Shown piece by piece: positions 16,065 to 25,707 of a stretch of DNA of 64,000 nucleotides. Within the stretch, counting starts at the first letter, position 1. Each line of letters begins with the position of its first letter. The notes beneath the pieces were generated by a model. That model worked only from the letters and a program-made list of their open reading frames with translations, was not told where the DNA came from and ran no database searches. Position numbers and translations under genes: made by a program. Origin of the DNA: Pseudomonas gingeri (GTDB lineage Bacteria; Pseudomonadota; Gammaproteobacteria; Pseudomonadales; Pseudomonadaceae); contig NZ_JACAQA010000010.1 of the NCBI RefSeq assembly GCF_013385425.1, forward strand, positions 62,001 to 126,000, read 5' to 3'.

Positions 16065-17369
16065 TCAACGCGCCGAGACAATCTTGCCGCGGCATTCGCC
16101 GAAGCCGATGGAAGCAAAACCTTCACGGTTGCACCGCGCCCGCAGGATGATTTCGTCGCCGTCTTCAAGGAACTTGCGCACCTCACCCGAGGCCAGCTCC
16201 ACCGCTTTCTTGCCGCCTTCGGTGATCTCCAGCAGGCTGCCGAACTGCCCCGCTTCAGGACCGGACAAGGTGCCCGAGCCGAACAGGTCGCCGGCCTGCA
16301 ACTGGCAGCCGTTGACGCTGTGGTGCGCCACCAGCTGCGCCACGGTCCAGTACATGTGCCGGGTGTTGCTCAGAGTCAGGCGCTGGGCCGGCAGGTTCTG
16401 CTCGCGCATCGCCTCGGTCAGCAGCAACACTTCCAGTTCGATATCAAAGGCGCCGCCCTGCTGATCGCGGGCGTCGAACAGGTACGGCAACGGCTGCGGA
16501 TCGCCTTGCGGACGCGCCGGCTGGGCCTGGCGGAACGGCGCCAATGCCTCGGCCGTCACCACCCAGGGCGAGACGCTGGTGATAAAGCTCTTGGACAGGA
16601 ACGGCCCCAGCGGCTGGTATTCCCAGGCCTGGATATCCCGTGCCGACCAGTCATTGAGCAGGCAGAAACCGGCGATATGCTCGGCGGCATCACCGATGGC
16701 AATCGACTCCCCCATGGCATTGCCCTGGCCGATCCAGATGCCCAGCTCCAGTTCGTAGTCCAGTCGTGCGCAGGGACCGAAAGTCGGCTCAGTCTGCCCA
16801 GCGGGCAAGGTCTGGCCCTTGGGCCGGCGGACCTCGGCGCCGGACGGGCGCACGGTCGAAGCGCGGCCGTGGTAACCGATGGGCACGTACTTGTAGTTGG
16901 GCAGCAGCGGGTTGTCGGGGCGGAACAGCTTGCCGACATTCTGTGCATGCTCGATGCCCACATAAAAATCGGTGTAGTCGCCGATCCTGGCCGGCAGGTG
17001 CAACTGGCAATCGGCAGCCAGGTGCAGCAGCTTCGCGCCCTGGGCTTCGATCTTGCCACGCAGGCTGCTGCCTTCGCCGAGCAGTTCCAGCAGGCGGGCA
17101 CGCAAGGCCACACGAGCCGCGGTGCCGAGTTCGAAAAAGGCATTCAACTGACCGCCACGGGTCGCTTCGACAGCGGCCTTGGCCAGACCGTCAAACAAGC
17201 CGAGCTCCAGGGCTGCTTCCAGATCGAAGATCTGCTCGCCGATCGCCACGCCACTGCGCGGGGTAGAACCCTGGTAACTGAACACCCCCAGCGGCAGGTT
17301 CTGCAACGGGAAATCGGTATGGCCGTTGGCAGAGGCAACCCAGCTGCGAAGGATGGTTGGCTGACTCAT
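16065..17369 (-). CDS. fahA: Fumarylacetoacetase
   Basis: A 434-residue enzyme that cleaves fumarylacetoacetate to fumarate and acetoacetate, the last step of tyrosine degradation. Family motifs include DFYVGIEHAQNVGKLFR, the YHGRAS motif, LDYELELG with metal-ligand acids, WSARDIQAWEYQPLGPF, and the late GTLSGPE. Also named hmgB. It is 3 bp downstream of hmgA. Confidence 0.95.
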   Translation of the reverse strand: MSQPTILRSWVASANGHTDFPLQNLPLGVFSYQGSTPRSGVAIGEQIFDLEAALELGLFDGLAKAAVEATRGGQLNAFFELGTAARVALRARLLELLGEGSSLRGKIEAQGAKLLHLAADCQLHLPARIGDYTDFYVGIEHAQNVGKLFRPDNPLLPNYKYVPIGYHGRASTVRPSGAEVRRPKGQTLPAGQTEPTFGPCARLDYELELGIWIGQGNAMGESIAIGDAAEHIAGFCLLNDWSARDIQAWEYQPLGPFLSKSFITSVSPWVVTAEALAPFRQAQPARPQGDPQPLPYLFDARDQQGGAFDIELEVLLLTEAMREQNLPAQRLTLSNTRHMYWTVAQLVAHHSVNGCQLQAGDLFGSGTLSGPEAGQFGSLLEITEGGKKAVELASGEVRKFLEDGDEIILRARCNREGFASIGFGECRGKIVSAR

Positions 17370-17372
17370 GGG

Positions 17373-18671
17373 TTATCTCCGATTCGGGTTGAAAGTGACG
17401 GGCAAGGTGGCCCAGCAAGTATCGTAGTTGCTTTGCAGCTGCGGGCAATCAAGGGCAAAGCGGCTCGCACGCAATACCTGGCTGGTCTCGAACATGAAGG
17501 CCATGGTGTTGTCGATCTTGCTTGGCGCCAGTTCGGCGGCAATCGCCCGGGTGCAGGTTTCACCGTCCGGGCCGTGGGCGCTCATGCAACTGTGCAGCGA
17601 CGCGCCGCCGGGCAGGAAGCCTTCGGCCTTGGCGTCGTAGGCGCCCTGGATCAGGCCCATGAATTCGTTCATCAGGTTGCGATGGAACCACGGCGGACGG
17701 AAGGTGTTCTCGGCCACCATCCAGCGCGGCGGGAAGATCACGAAGTCGAGGTTGGCCATGCCCGGCACGCTGGTGGGCGAAGTCAGCACGGTGAAGATCG
17801 ACGGGTCCGGGTGATCGAAGCTGACCGTGCCGATGGTGTTGAACCGGCGCAGGTCGTATTTGTACGGCACGTTGTTGCCGTGCCAGGCGACCACGTTGAG
17901 GGGCGAATGATCGAGCTCGCAGCCCCAGAGCTCACCGAGGAACTTCTGCACCAGGGTGGTCGGTTGCCGCAGGTCTTCGTAATGGGCGACCGGCGTGAGG
18001 AAGTCCCGCGGGTTGGCCAGGCCGTTGCTGCCGATCGGCCCGAGGTCCGGCAGGCGTAGCGGCGCGCCATGGTTTTCGGCGAGGTAACCACGGGCTTGCG
18101 GGTCGAGCAGTTCGACGCGGAATTTCAGGCCACGGGGCAGGACGGCGATTTCCAGCGGTTCGATCTCCAGTACACCGAGTTCGGTGACGAGCCGCAGCCG
18201 GCCCTGTTCCGGGACCAGCAGCCATTCGCCGTCGGCGTTGAAGAACACCCGTTCCATGGAGCGGTTGGCGCGATAGCTGTAGATGCTGATACCGGCCGGT
18301 TTCTCCGCCGCCGAGTTGGCCGCCATGCTCACCAGGCCGTCGAGGAAATCCGTGGGCTCACCCGGGATCTCCAGCGGGTTCCAGCGCAGGCGGTTGGGGG
18401 TGACCGAACCCAGCGGGCCACCGGCCAGTTGCCGCTCCAGCTTGACGAACGCCGGGTGCCGGGCCGACGGCTGGATGCGATACATCCAGGTACGTCGCGC
18501 TTCGCTACGGGCCATGGTAAAGGCCGTGCCGGAGAACAGTTCGGTATACAGACCGTAGGGCGCTTTCTGTGGGGAGTTCTGGCCGACCGGCAGCGCGCCG
18601 GGCAAGGCCTCGCTGCTGAATTCGTTACCGAAGCCGGACTGATAGGCCAGCACCGTGGAATCGGGGTTCAT
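17373..18671 (-). CDS. hmgA: Homogentisate 1,2-dioxygenase
   Basis: A 432-residue Fe(II) enzyme that opens the ring of homogentisate to maleylacetoacetate. The start MNPDSTVLAYQSGFGNEF is typical, and GGAGG precedes the ATG at 18671. The iron-site region is visible as FRPPWFHRNLMNEFMG, with the further His in SCMSAHGPD. It leads the catabolic operon, and its promoter region carries two 20-bp repeats shared with the divergent hmgR. Confidence 0.96.
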   Translation of the reverse strand: MNPDSTVLAYQSGFGNEFSSEALPGALPVGQNSPQKAPYGLYTELFSGTAFTMARSEARRTWMYRIQPSARHPAFVKLERQLAGGPLGSVTPNRLRWNPLEIPGEPTDFLDGLVSMAANSAAEKPAGISIYSYRANRSMERVFFNADGEWLLVPEQGRLRLVTELGVLEIEPLEIAVLPRGLKFRVELLDPQARGYLAENHGAPLRLPDLGPIGSNGLANPRDFLTPVAHYEDLRQPTTLVQKFLGELWGCELDHSPLNVVAWHGNNVPYKYDLRRFNTIGTVSFDHPDPSIFTVLTSPTSVPGMANLDFVIFPPRWMVAENTFRPPWFHRNLMNEFMGLIQGAYDAKAEGFLPGGASLHSCMSAHGPDGETCTRAIAAELAPSKIDNTMAFMFETSQVLRASRFALDCPQLQSNYDTCWATLPVTFNPNRR

Positions 18672-18757
18672 GGAGCCTCCTGGAGGGAGTGGACCTGGGG
18701 CTGCCTCCGGATTCAAAGGGAGCGCGGCACGGGTCGGTTTATTTTTATGGAAACGAA

Positions 18758-18797
18758 ATTATGCATAACGTAACTTGATTATGCAGAACGTAATTTG
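18758..18797. promoter_or_regulatory. Tandem 20-bp HmgR operator repeats
   Basis: Two direct repeats abut: ATTATGCATAACGTAACTTG (18758-18777) and ATTATGCAGAACGTAATTTG (18778-18797), differing at two positions, then a third partial ATTGA. HmgR of P. putida is reported to bind a palindrome built on CGTAAT and TGATTAC-like half-sites in this gap; both copies carry the ACGTAA..TTGATT core. Spacing of 20 bp puts them on one face of the helix. Confidence 0.7.
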
Positions 18798-18856
18798 ATT
18801 GACAGTGCCCGTCAAGCTATAAAGACGCCCATTCGTCCCGGGATTACATCGCCTCC

Positions 18857-19651
18857 ATGGAAAAGCCGCGTACTACCAGCGACAGCAACGGTAAACAGAA
18901 AGTCCGCTCGGCGGAGGTCGGTACCGATATCCTCAAGGCACTGGCCGAACTGTCACCCAGCACCTCGCTCTCACGCCTGGCCGAGCATGTGCAGATGCCG
19001 GCAAGCAAGGTCCACCGTTATCTGCAGGCCTTGATCGCCAGCGGCTTCGCCGAACAGAACCGGGCAACCAACCACTATGGCCTGGGTCGCGAGGCGTTGC
19101 GGGTCGGCCTGGCGGCGCTGAACAGCATGGAGGTGCTGCATGTGGCGGCGATGCCACTGGCGGAGCTGCGCGACGACCTGAATGAAAGCTGCTTCCTCGC
19201 GGTCTGGGGCAACCACGGGGCGACCGTGGTGCATATCGAACCGGCCGTGCGCGCGGTGACGGTGGTGACGCAGTTGGGTTCGGTGCTGCCGCTGCTCAGT
19301 TCGTCCACGGGGCTGGTGTTCAACGCGTTCCTGCCGGATCGGGAAACGGTCGAGTTGCGGGAAGCGGAACTCAAGGCCGGCCACCCTCACCCGATGGCCG
19401 ATGTCAGCGTATATACCGCGACCTGTGAACAGATCCGCCGGCGCGGGCTGCATTTCGTCCATGGTTTGCTGATGCCGGGAGTCGATGCCTTGTCGGCGCC
19501 GGTGTTCAATGCGCTAGGCCAGGTGGTGGCGGTGCTGACGGTGGTGGGGCCGACGTCACTGTTCCACGCCGATGAAGACGGCCCGGCGGCCAAGCGGTTG
19601 CTGGCGGCGAGCGAGGCGGTCAGTTGGCGGATGGGTTATCAGAAGACCTGA
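18857..19651 (+). CDS. hmgR: IclR family repressor of the homogentisate operon
   Basis: A 264-residue IclR-type regulator. The N-terminal winged helix is seen in VGTDILKALAELSPSTSLSRLAEH and PASKVHRYLQALIASGF. The C-terminal effector domain has the usual HVAAMPLAELRDDLNESCFLAVWG and the late LSAPVFNALGQVVAVLTVVG. It diverges from hmgA; homogentisate is the known inducer of the P. putida homologue. Expected to repress hmgA-fahA-maiA. Confidence 0.92.
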   Translation: MEKPRTTSDSNGKQKVRSAEVGTDILKALAELSPSTSLSRLAEHVQMPASKVHRYLQALIASGFAEQNRATNHYGLGREALRVGLAALNSMEVLHVAAMPLAELRDDLNESCFLAVWGNHGATVVHIEPAVRAVTVVTQLGSVLPLLSSSTGLVFNAFLPDRETVELREAELKAGHPHPMADVSVYTATCEQIRRRGLHFVHGLLMPGVDALSAPVFNALGQVVAVLTVVGPTSLFHADEDGPAAKRLLAASEAVSWRMGYQKT

Positions 19652-19662
19652 GTACCCAGCCG

Positions 19663-22212
19663 CTACCCCATCAAGCCCAGGGCCTTGGCCTTGGCCACTG
19701 CCTGGGTCCGACGCTCCACCCCCAGCTTGCTGTGAATCCGCCGCGCATGGGTTTTCACCGTGTGCAGTGAAATAAACAGCTGATCGGCGATCTGCAGATT
19801 GGAGCTGCCCAGGGCAATCAGCTTGAGCACCTCCAGCTCACGCTGGCTCAAGGGATTGTCACCCGTGGCGATCAGCGCCTCTTCAAACCCCAGGCTCGCC
19901 AGCATGCCCGGCTGGCGCAAGCGCAACTCGCGCAAGGCCTGTTGCAGATTACAGCGGCTGACCAGCGCCAGCCCCTCCTCCAGGTGACTCTTGGCCAGCG
20001 CCGCTCGCCCTTGCAGAAAAGCCACTTCCGCCAGCGCCAGGCGCAGTTCGGTTTCCATGCCCTGCATGCCCCGTCGCTGGGCCTGTTCAAGCAATAGCGC
20101 CAACGCCTCCAACGGCGCCTGGGCCTTGTGCAGATAGACCTGTGCCAACACCAACAGGTATTCAAGACGCGGGATCAACTCCAGCGTCGCCGGTGGCGCC
20201 TGCACCCCGTCCGCGCCGCTGTAGTGACGCAGTACCCGGGTCAGCGCCTCTTCCGCCAGCTCCGGTCGCCCCTGCTGCAACCAGAAATGGCAGCTGACCA
20301 TCAGCAGCACCGCGCGATACACCACATCCGGAATATGCCGTTGCTGCATCAAGCGTTCGGCATCCCGCAGGCGCACAAACGCCTGGGCGTAGTTGCCGTG
20401 GTTGGCATCCAGCAAGGCCAGCCCGAGAAAACCGTACAAGGCCTGTTTATCCTGGCTGCGCAGGCATTCATCCAGGCCTGCCTGGAAATGCTCGGCGGCT
20501 TGTTGATCACGGCCCTGGCGCAGGGCAATCCGTCCCTGGCGCAAGGCGATCCGCCCCAGCAACGGGCCCGCCAGGTAACGCTTGGCCGACAACAGGGCAT
20601 GCATATTGTCCAGCAGGCTCTCGCTGCGATGCAGGGCGCCGCGCTGCTCCAGCAACTGCGCATGGTCCAGTTCCAGCAGCGCCTCGAACAACAGCGAGCC
20701 TTGCGCCCGCGCCAGGCACAGGGCTTCGCGGCTCAAGGCATGAGCCTGTTCCAACTCACCATCGAGCAGCGCTTGCTGGGTCAGCCCCGACAGGCAGAAC
20801 AACCGCGCCGGCCAGGCGACCGGCGGCAGGTCCTGCAAGGCTTCGAGAAAATGTCCGCGTGCCCGTTGCGCCTGCCCCTGCAAGTGCAGCAACCAGCCCT
20901 GCTGGGCCTGCCAGCGCGCCACCAGTTGCCGCTGTGCCGCCGCCGACGATTGCGGGGAGAAACGGGCCATCTGCTCGATGCTGTGGGCCGCCTCGTCGAA
21001 GCGTCCGGCGAACAACAACGCCGTGGTGATCAAGCCCACCAGATGCGGCGTGCCGAACATCAGGTCATCCGGCTGCTGCTCGTGCAGGCGCAACAACAGC
21101 GCCACGTTCTGTTCCTGGAACAGGTAATCGAAGGTGAAGTTGTGCAACAGGCTGGCCGCCACCTCGAACTCTTCGGCGGCCAGGGCCTGTTCCACCGCCG
21201 CCTGCCAGTCGCCGCGGGCACTGAACCACTGGCAGGCGCGGCGATGCCAGGAACGCCCGGCCGGCCAGGGTTCATCGCGCAGCAGCAGGGCCAGCGGCGC
21301 GAACACCCGCAGCCATTCCGAGGAGTCTTCCCAGGGTTCGATAAAACACCCCAGTTCCTGCAGGGTACGCATCCACTGGGCGCCCTCCCCCGCACCGAAC
21401 AGGTGTTCGCAAAGGTCGGCATTGAAGCGCGGCAGATGCACCAGCACGCGCCAGGCTTCGGCCAGCTCCGGTGCCAGGGCATCGAACAGTTCGTGTTGCA
21501 GGTAGTCGAGCAAGGTCGCCGAACGTCGCGATCCGGCGTCGGGGACATTGGCGATCCAGGCCGGCGCTTCCAGCATCGCGACCCGCACCCCGGCGCACCA
21601 ACCGGCGGTGTACTGCTCCATCCGGTCGAGGCATTGCGGGGTCAGGGTGATCGACGGGTGACTGACCAACTGTTCGATTTCGCCGCGTTCGAACGCCAGG
21701 CTCGGGCCTTCGACCTCGTAGAGTTCACCTTCGAGCAACAGCCGTGGCCAGTTGCAGTGAGGCCGCCGCCGCACGCCCAGCCACCAGTTGAGGACCGGAC
21801 TGCTGAGCGCCAGCAAGCGATCGAGCAGTTGATCCAGTGCAGGGTTAGGCAAACGGCAATAGTCGTCGAGAAAAACCCAGGTAGGGGTGGTCCAGCGCGC
21901 CAGTCGCGCCAACAGACTCGATTCGTCCAGGCACTCGTCCAGCCCAAGTGCCTGGGCCAGGGCCGCGCAGAAGGCGTCGGGGGTGAGATTCGCACCGGAC
22001 AAGGGTAGCCAGCACACGCCACAGCTGGGCGGGGCTTGCAGCAGGCATTCGGCGAGCAAGGCGCTCTTGCCGCTGCCGGCGGGCGCGCAGAGCAGGCGGA
22101 CCCGTGCCTGGGACTCGATCAAGGGTGTGCTTAGCCGCGAACGTGGCAAATGGCGGGAGGATAAACGAGGCAGGAACCCGGGACGGTCCAGACGCGGGGT
22201 CATGGCGGTCAT
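19663..22212 (-). CDS. Large LuxR/MalT-type (LAL) ATP-binding regulator
   Basis: An 849-residue regulator of the MalT/LAL class. A Walker A motif LCAPAGSGKS (41-50) and FLDDY (Walker B-like) mark the STAND ATPase, followed by a long helical TPR-like region. The C-terminal LuxR HTH is LSQRELEVLKLIALGSSN with ISLHTVKTHARRIHSKLGV. Such proteins bind ATP and a ligand, then activate transcription. In P. aeruginosa a homologue (PA3921) is next to DUF1329 and DUF1302 genes; here a glycosidase gene lies between. Confidence 0.9.
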   Translation of the reverse strand: MTAMTPRLDRPGFLPRLSSRHLPRSRLSTPLIESQARVRLLCAPAGSGKSALLAECLLQAPPSCGVCWLPLSGANLTPDAFCAALAQALGLDECLDESSLLARLARWTTPTWVFLDDYCRLPNPALDQLLDRLLALSSPVLNWWLGVRRRPHCNWPRLLLEGELYEVEGPSLAFERGEIEQLVSHPSITLTPQCLDRMEQYTAGWCAGVRVAMLEAPAWIANVPDAGSRRSATLLDYLQHELFDALAPELAEAWRVLVHLPRFNADLCEHLFGAGEGAQWMRTLQELGCFIEPWEDSSEWLRVFAPLALLLRDEPWPAGRSWHRRACQWFSARGDWQAAVEQALAAEEFEVAASLLHNFTFDYLFQEQNVALLLRLHEQQPDDLMFGTPHLVGLITTALLFAGRFDEAAHSIEQMARFSPQSSAAAQRQLVARWQAQQGWLLHLQGQAQRARGHFLEALQDLPPVAWPARLFCLSGLTQQALLDGELEQAHALSREALCLARAQGSLLFEALLELDHAQLLEQRGALHRSESLLDNMHALLSAKRYLAGPLLGRIALRQGRIALRQGRDQQAAEHFQAGLDECLRSQDKQALYGFLGLALLDANHGNYAQAFVRLRDAERLMQQRHIPDVVYRAVLLMVSCHFWLQQGRPELAEEALTRVLRHYSGADGVQAPPATLELIPRLEYLLVLAQVYLHKAQAPLEALALLLEQAQRRGMQGMETELRLALAEVAFLQGRAALAKSHLEEGLALVSRCNLQQALRELRLRQPGMLASLGFEEALIATGDNPLSQRELEVLKLIALGSSNLQIADQLFISLHTVKTHARRIHSKLGVERRTQAVAKAKALGLMG

Positions 22213-22439
22213 TGCGGCGGCCTTTCTTGATTTTATCCGGCCACCCTATCCCCCATGGATGGCTTTGTCGAATGAGTATTCAGGGCAGTGATTGGAGCCC
22301 ATAAAAGAACCTGCGGGCCGGTCGCCTTGCTGACCACCCCGGATCGACCTTACACAAAAATACGAACAGGAGGACTTCGGTAAAAGTCCGTGGGGTATTA
22401 GCTTGATCTCAATGGATTCAGACATGAAGGAACATAGAG

Positions 22440-24230
22440 ATGGGTATCAGGCAAACACTCGAAAGCATGACAATCGAGGAGAAAATCGGCCAGAAAATCA
22501 TGTTGGATTTCCGCTATTGGGACCCGGCGGGCAAAGCCACCCTGGACATGACCCAGCCCGATGACACGATCAAGACTCTGATAATGGACCATCATATTGG
22601 CGGGGTGATTCTGTTTGCCAACAACCTCAAGGACAGGGATCAGATCGCACGCCTGACGTCATGGTATGCCTCGCTGGAGACATCCACGGGGCTGAGGCTT
22701 TTCATCGCCACGGACAATGAAGGCGGCAACGTTTTCCGTCTGCCACGCGGCGAATATGCTTCGTTTTCCGGAAATATGGCTCTCAGCGCCGCCATTGAGG
22801 GAGGCGCAGACCGACAGTTGGCCTACGAACAAGGCAAGCAGATGGCGCAGGACATGAAATCACTGCACATCAACACCAACTTTGCCCCGGTGGTCGACGT
22901 CAACGCCCATCCAGCCAACCCGGTGATCAACGTGCGCGCCTTCAGTGACGATGCCGCCACCGTCGCGGATCTGGCGCAACGAATGGTCGCGGGCATGCGT
23001 CAAGAGGGCCTGATCACCACCTACAAGCACTTTCCGGGACACGGCAGCACCAGCGTGGACTCGCACACGTCCCTGCCTCGCGTTGATCGCCCCCGTGAGC
23101 AGGCCTTCGCAATTGACCTGGCGCCTTACAAACAGGCGATTGATTCGCAGGCCGCGCCCGATATGGTGATGACCGCGCATATCCAGTACCCCGCGCTCGA
23201 CAGCAGCCTGATCCGTACCCGCAAAGGTGAGGAGATCATCGTACCGGCCACCCTGTCCAGACAGATCCAGCATAACCTGCTGCGCGGCGAGTTGGAGTTC
23301 CGCGGCGTCACTATCACCGACGCACTGGATATGGGCGCCATTGTCGAGCACTTCAGTCGGGAAGAGGCACTGGCAGGCGTATTCAAGGCTGGGGTCGATA
23401 TCGCGCTGATGCCTGTCAGTATTTCCGCACCCGACCAGGCCTATCGTCTGGCACCACTGATCCGGGCCATTGCCGGCAAGGTAAGAAGCGGTGAGCTTTG
23501 CGAGGCCGAAATCGATGCCTCCGTCGAGCGTATTTTGCGTCTGAAGCAACGTTATGCCCTGATCTGTCATCGGCCACGCAAGAGGGTCCAGCCGCACACC
23601 GCCGCGCAGCCCGCGGAAAAAACCATCGCTGACGGCTCCATCACCCTACTGGTCAATCAACAGGCAACCCTGCCACTGAAGGACAAGACTCGACGCTATT
23701 TCATCCTGACGCCTTGGAGCGAGCAAGCCAAAGGCATTGCAGCGGTCATGACGGAAAAGGGTTACTCACACGTCGTGGCTGCCAAGGAGAGCGCACTGGT
23801 CGAGGCCGAGATCAGGCAGAACATCGACCAGTGCGATGTGTTCCTCCTGGGTACCCTGTCGACCCGTTACACGCAAGTGGAAAGCAATGGTGTGGCCAAC
23901 AAGAAGCCAGTGACCGACAAGGATGACGTTTACCTGAGCTACCTGCGTTACGCCGCCAGCCAGGGCAAGACCCGCGTTCATCTGTCATTGCGGGCGCCTT
24001 ACGATGTGGTCAACTATGCCGAGTTCGTCGACGCCGCCGTGGCGAGCTATTCCTTTTACGGCTATGAAAACGGCGTCTGGCGAGGACGTTCGATGACGTC
24101 ACTGGCAGAGGTCCTGATCGGCAATCGCCGCCCCGCAGGCAAGCTGCCGGTCAATACCTGGAAGCGCTACGATAGCCAAACCTATACCGGCGTGGTCGCC
24201 CAGCCCAAAGGGTTCGGGCTGAGCTGGTAA
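22440..24230 (+). CDS. Glycoside hydrolase family 3 protein (NagZ/BglX-like)
   Basis: A 596-residue protein. The N-terminal TIM barrel carries the family 3 signature KHFPGHG (K196, H197, H201) followed by SVDSHTSLP, whose Asp/His (D207/H209) form the general acid/base dyad typical of N-acetyl-glucosaminidases. The likely nucleophile is D294 in TITDALDMGA. A second C-terminal domain follows, which NagZ itself lacks. There is no signal peptide, so it should act in the cytoplasm. It is transcribed opposite to its neighbours and separates the LAL regulator from its usual DUF1329 partner. Confidence 0.85.
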   Translation: MGIRQTLESMTIEEKIGQKIMLDFRYWDPAGKATLDMTQPDDTIKTLIMDHHIGGVILFANNLKDRDQIARLTSWYASLETSTGLRLFIATDNEGGNVFRLPRGEYASFSGNMALSAAIEGGADRQLAYEQGKQMAQDMKSLHINTNFAPVVDVNAHPANPVINVRAFSDDAATVADLAQRMVAGMRQEGLITTYKHFPGHGSTSVDSHTSLPRVDRPREQAFAIDLAPYKQAIDSQAAPDMVMTAHIQYPALDSSLIRTRKGEEIIVPATLSRQIQHNLLRGELEFRGVTITDALDMGAIVEHFSREEALAGVFKAGVDIALMPVSISAPDQAYRLAPLIRAIAGKVRSGELCEAEIDASVERILRLKQRYALICHRPRKRVQPHTAAQPAEKTIADGSITLLVNQQATLPLKDKTRRYFILTPWSEQAKGIAAVMTEKGYSHVVAAKESALVEAEIRQNIDQCDVFLLGTLSTRYTQVESNGVANKKPVTDKDDVYLSYLRYAASQGKTRVHLSLRAPYDVVNYAEFVDAAVASYSFYGYENGVWRGRSMTSLAEVLIGNRRPAGKLPVNTWKRYDSQTYTGVVAQPKGFGLSW

Positions 24231-24257
24231 CGCCACGCTCTGACAGCAGGTCCAAAC

Positions 24258-24292
24258 AAAAAAAGGGGTCAACGCACTGCGGCGATGACCCC
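24258..24292 (-). terminator. Rho-independent terminator of the DUF1329 gene
   Basis: On the minus strand GGGGTCATCG..GACCCC forms a stem, directly followed by seven T residues. It lies 24 bp after the DUF1329 stop. Confidence 0.85.
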
Positions 24293-24315
24293 CGGGTACT
24301 TTGCGCCTGTGAGGC

Positions 24316-25683
24316 TTAGCGAACCCCGCTCGCCCGCAACGCCGCCGGCGTGTAGTCCGCCGCCTTGCCGACAAAGCCGAACTGGAAGCTGTGCTTCTCT
24401 TCGTTCTTCATGCCTAGGGCGATGTAACGCCCGGCAATCAGGTCATACAGGGTTTCAACGGTATAAGCCGGCACCTGGTGGTCGTAGTAGAACTGCGCAT
24501 GACCTTCGGCCACCCGCCACAGTTGGCCGCGACCGTCGTAGTGATCCACCAGCGCGACCTGCCAGCTGTCTTCGTCGAGGTACATATGGCGCTTGGCATA
24601 GATATGCCGCTCGCTCGGCTTGACCGTGCCCTCGATTTCCCAGACCCGGTGCAGCTCGTAGCGGGTCAGGTCCTGGTTGATATGACCGGCCTTGATGATG
24701 TCGGTGTACTTGAGGGTCGGTGAGTCGAGCTTGTAGCTGTTGTAGGGGATGTACATCTCCTTCTTGCCGATCAGTTTCCAATCGTAACGGTCCGGCGCGC
24801 CGGAGAACATGTCGAAGTTGTCCGAAGTACGCAGGCCGTCGGCGGCGGTACCCGGACCGTCATAGGCGACTTGCGGGGCGCGACGTACACGGCGCTGGCC
24901 GGCGTTGTAGATCCAGGCCAGACGCGGTTCCTTCACCTGGTCGAGGGTTTCGTGCACCAGCAGCACGTTGCCTGCCAGGCGCGCCGGCGCGGTGACTTCC
25001 TGCTTGAAGAAGGTCAGCACGTTGGCGCCCTTGTCCGGCCCGAGGTCAGGGATCTCCGACGGCACGGCGGCTTCTTCCTCGAAGGTGATCGGGGTGAAGG
25101 AACCGTCGGTCTGCGGCGTGGCCTGGGTGATGGTGCGACGCAGGTTGCCACCGTGGTAGCGGGTGATGTGGTTCCACAGCACTTCCACGCCGGTCTTCGG
25201 AATCGGGAAGGCGTAGTAGCGGTTGCCGGTGAAGTTCGCCAGGCCGTTGCCGTCATTGATCGTCGTGACGTTCAAGGCGCTGCGCTTGGCCGCCTCGAGA
25301 ACCGCGTCCGGCAGGACCACCGTGCGGTGGGTCGGATAGACCGGGATCTTGTAGGTCTGCGGATAGCGCTTGAACATAGCGAGCTGGCCTTCGGAAAGCT
25401 TGGCCTTGTACTGCTCGGCGGTGGCCGCGGTGATGATGAACAAGGGTTTTTCATTGGCGAATGGGTCGGCCAGGAAACCTTTACTGTCCACCGCACCGGC
25501 GTTTTTCGGGATACCGCCGGTGTAGGCCGGGATCGAGCCGTCGGCATTGCCGGCCTTTTCCGCGCCGATGGCGGTCAGGCTGGTGCCGAGCTTGGCCGCT
25601 TCCTCCGGGGAAACCGCCGCCATGACGTTGGCGGCCAGCAGGCTCAGGGCCAGGGCGCCACATTGCAAAATCATCTTGCGCAT
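24316..25683 (-). CDS. DUF1329 periplasmic/outer-membrane lipoprotein-carrier-like protein
   Basis: A 455-residue exported protein with a signal peptide (LALSLLAANVMAAVS). DUF1329 motifs: IPAYTGGIP, the middle WNHITRYHGGNLRR, GQRRVRRAPQVAYD and the Tyr/Asp-rich YLDEDSWQVALVDHYDGRGQLWR. DUF1329 proteins have a LolA/B-like fold by prediction and travel with DUF1302. It lies 24 bp downstream of DUF1302, so they form an operon. Confidence 0.88.
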   Translation of the reverse strand: MRKMILQCGALALSLLAANVMAAVSPEEAAKLGTSLTAIGAEKAGNADGSIPAYTGGIPKNAGAVDSKGFLADPFANEKPLFIITAATAEQYKAKLSEGQLAMFKRYPQTYKIPVYPTHRTVVLPDAVLEAAKRSALNVTTINDGNGLANFTGNRYYAFPIPKTGVEVLWNHITRYHGGNLRRTITQATPQTDGSFTPITFEEEAAVPSEIPDLGPDKGANVLTFFKQEVTAPARLAGNVLLVHETLDQVKEPRLAWIYNAGQRRVRRAPQVAYDGPGTAADGLRTSDNFDMFSGAPDRYDWKLIGKKEMYIPYNSYKLDSPTLKYTDIIKAGHINQDLTRYELHRVWEIEGTVKPSERHIYAKRHMYLDEDSWQVALVDHYDGRGQLWRVAEGHAQFYYDHQVPAYTVETLYDLIAGRYIALGMKNEEKHSFQFGFVGKAADYTPAALRASGVR

Positions 25684-25707
25684 AAAGTTGTCCTTCTCAA
25701 GCCTGGA

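Noticed and set aside
15393..18059. 888-codon plus-strand frame over maiA-fahA-hmgA
   Set aside because: It is the antisense shadow of three well-known enzymes; composition is Arg/Gln/His-rich as shadow frames are.
18799..18823. Canonical sigma-70 promoter TTGACA...TATAAA for hmgR
   Set aside because: The two boxes are only 13 bp apart, too close for a standard promoter.
20128..22008. 626-codon plus-strand frame over the LAL regulator
   Set aside because: Antisense shadow; the minus strand has Walker A and LuxR HTH motifs.
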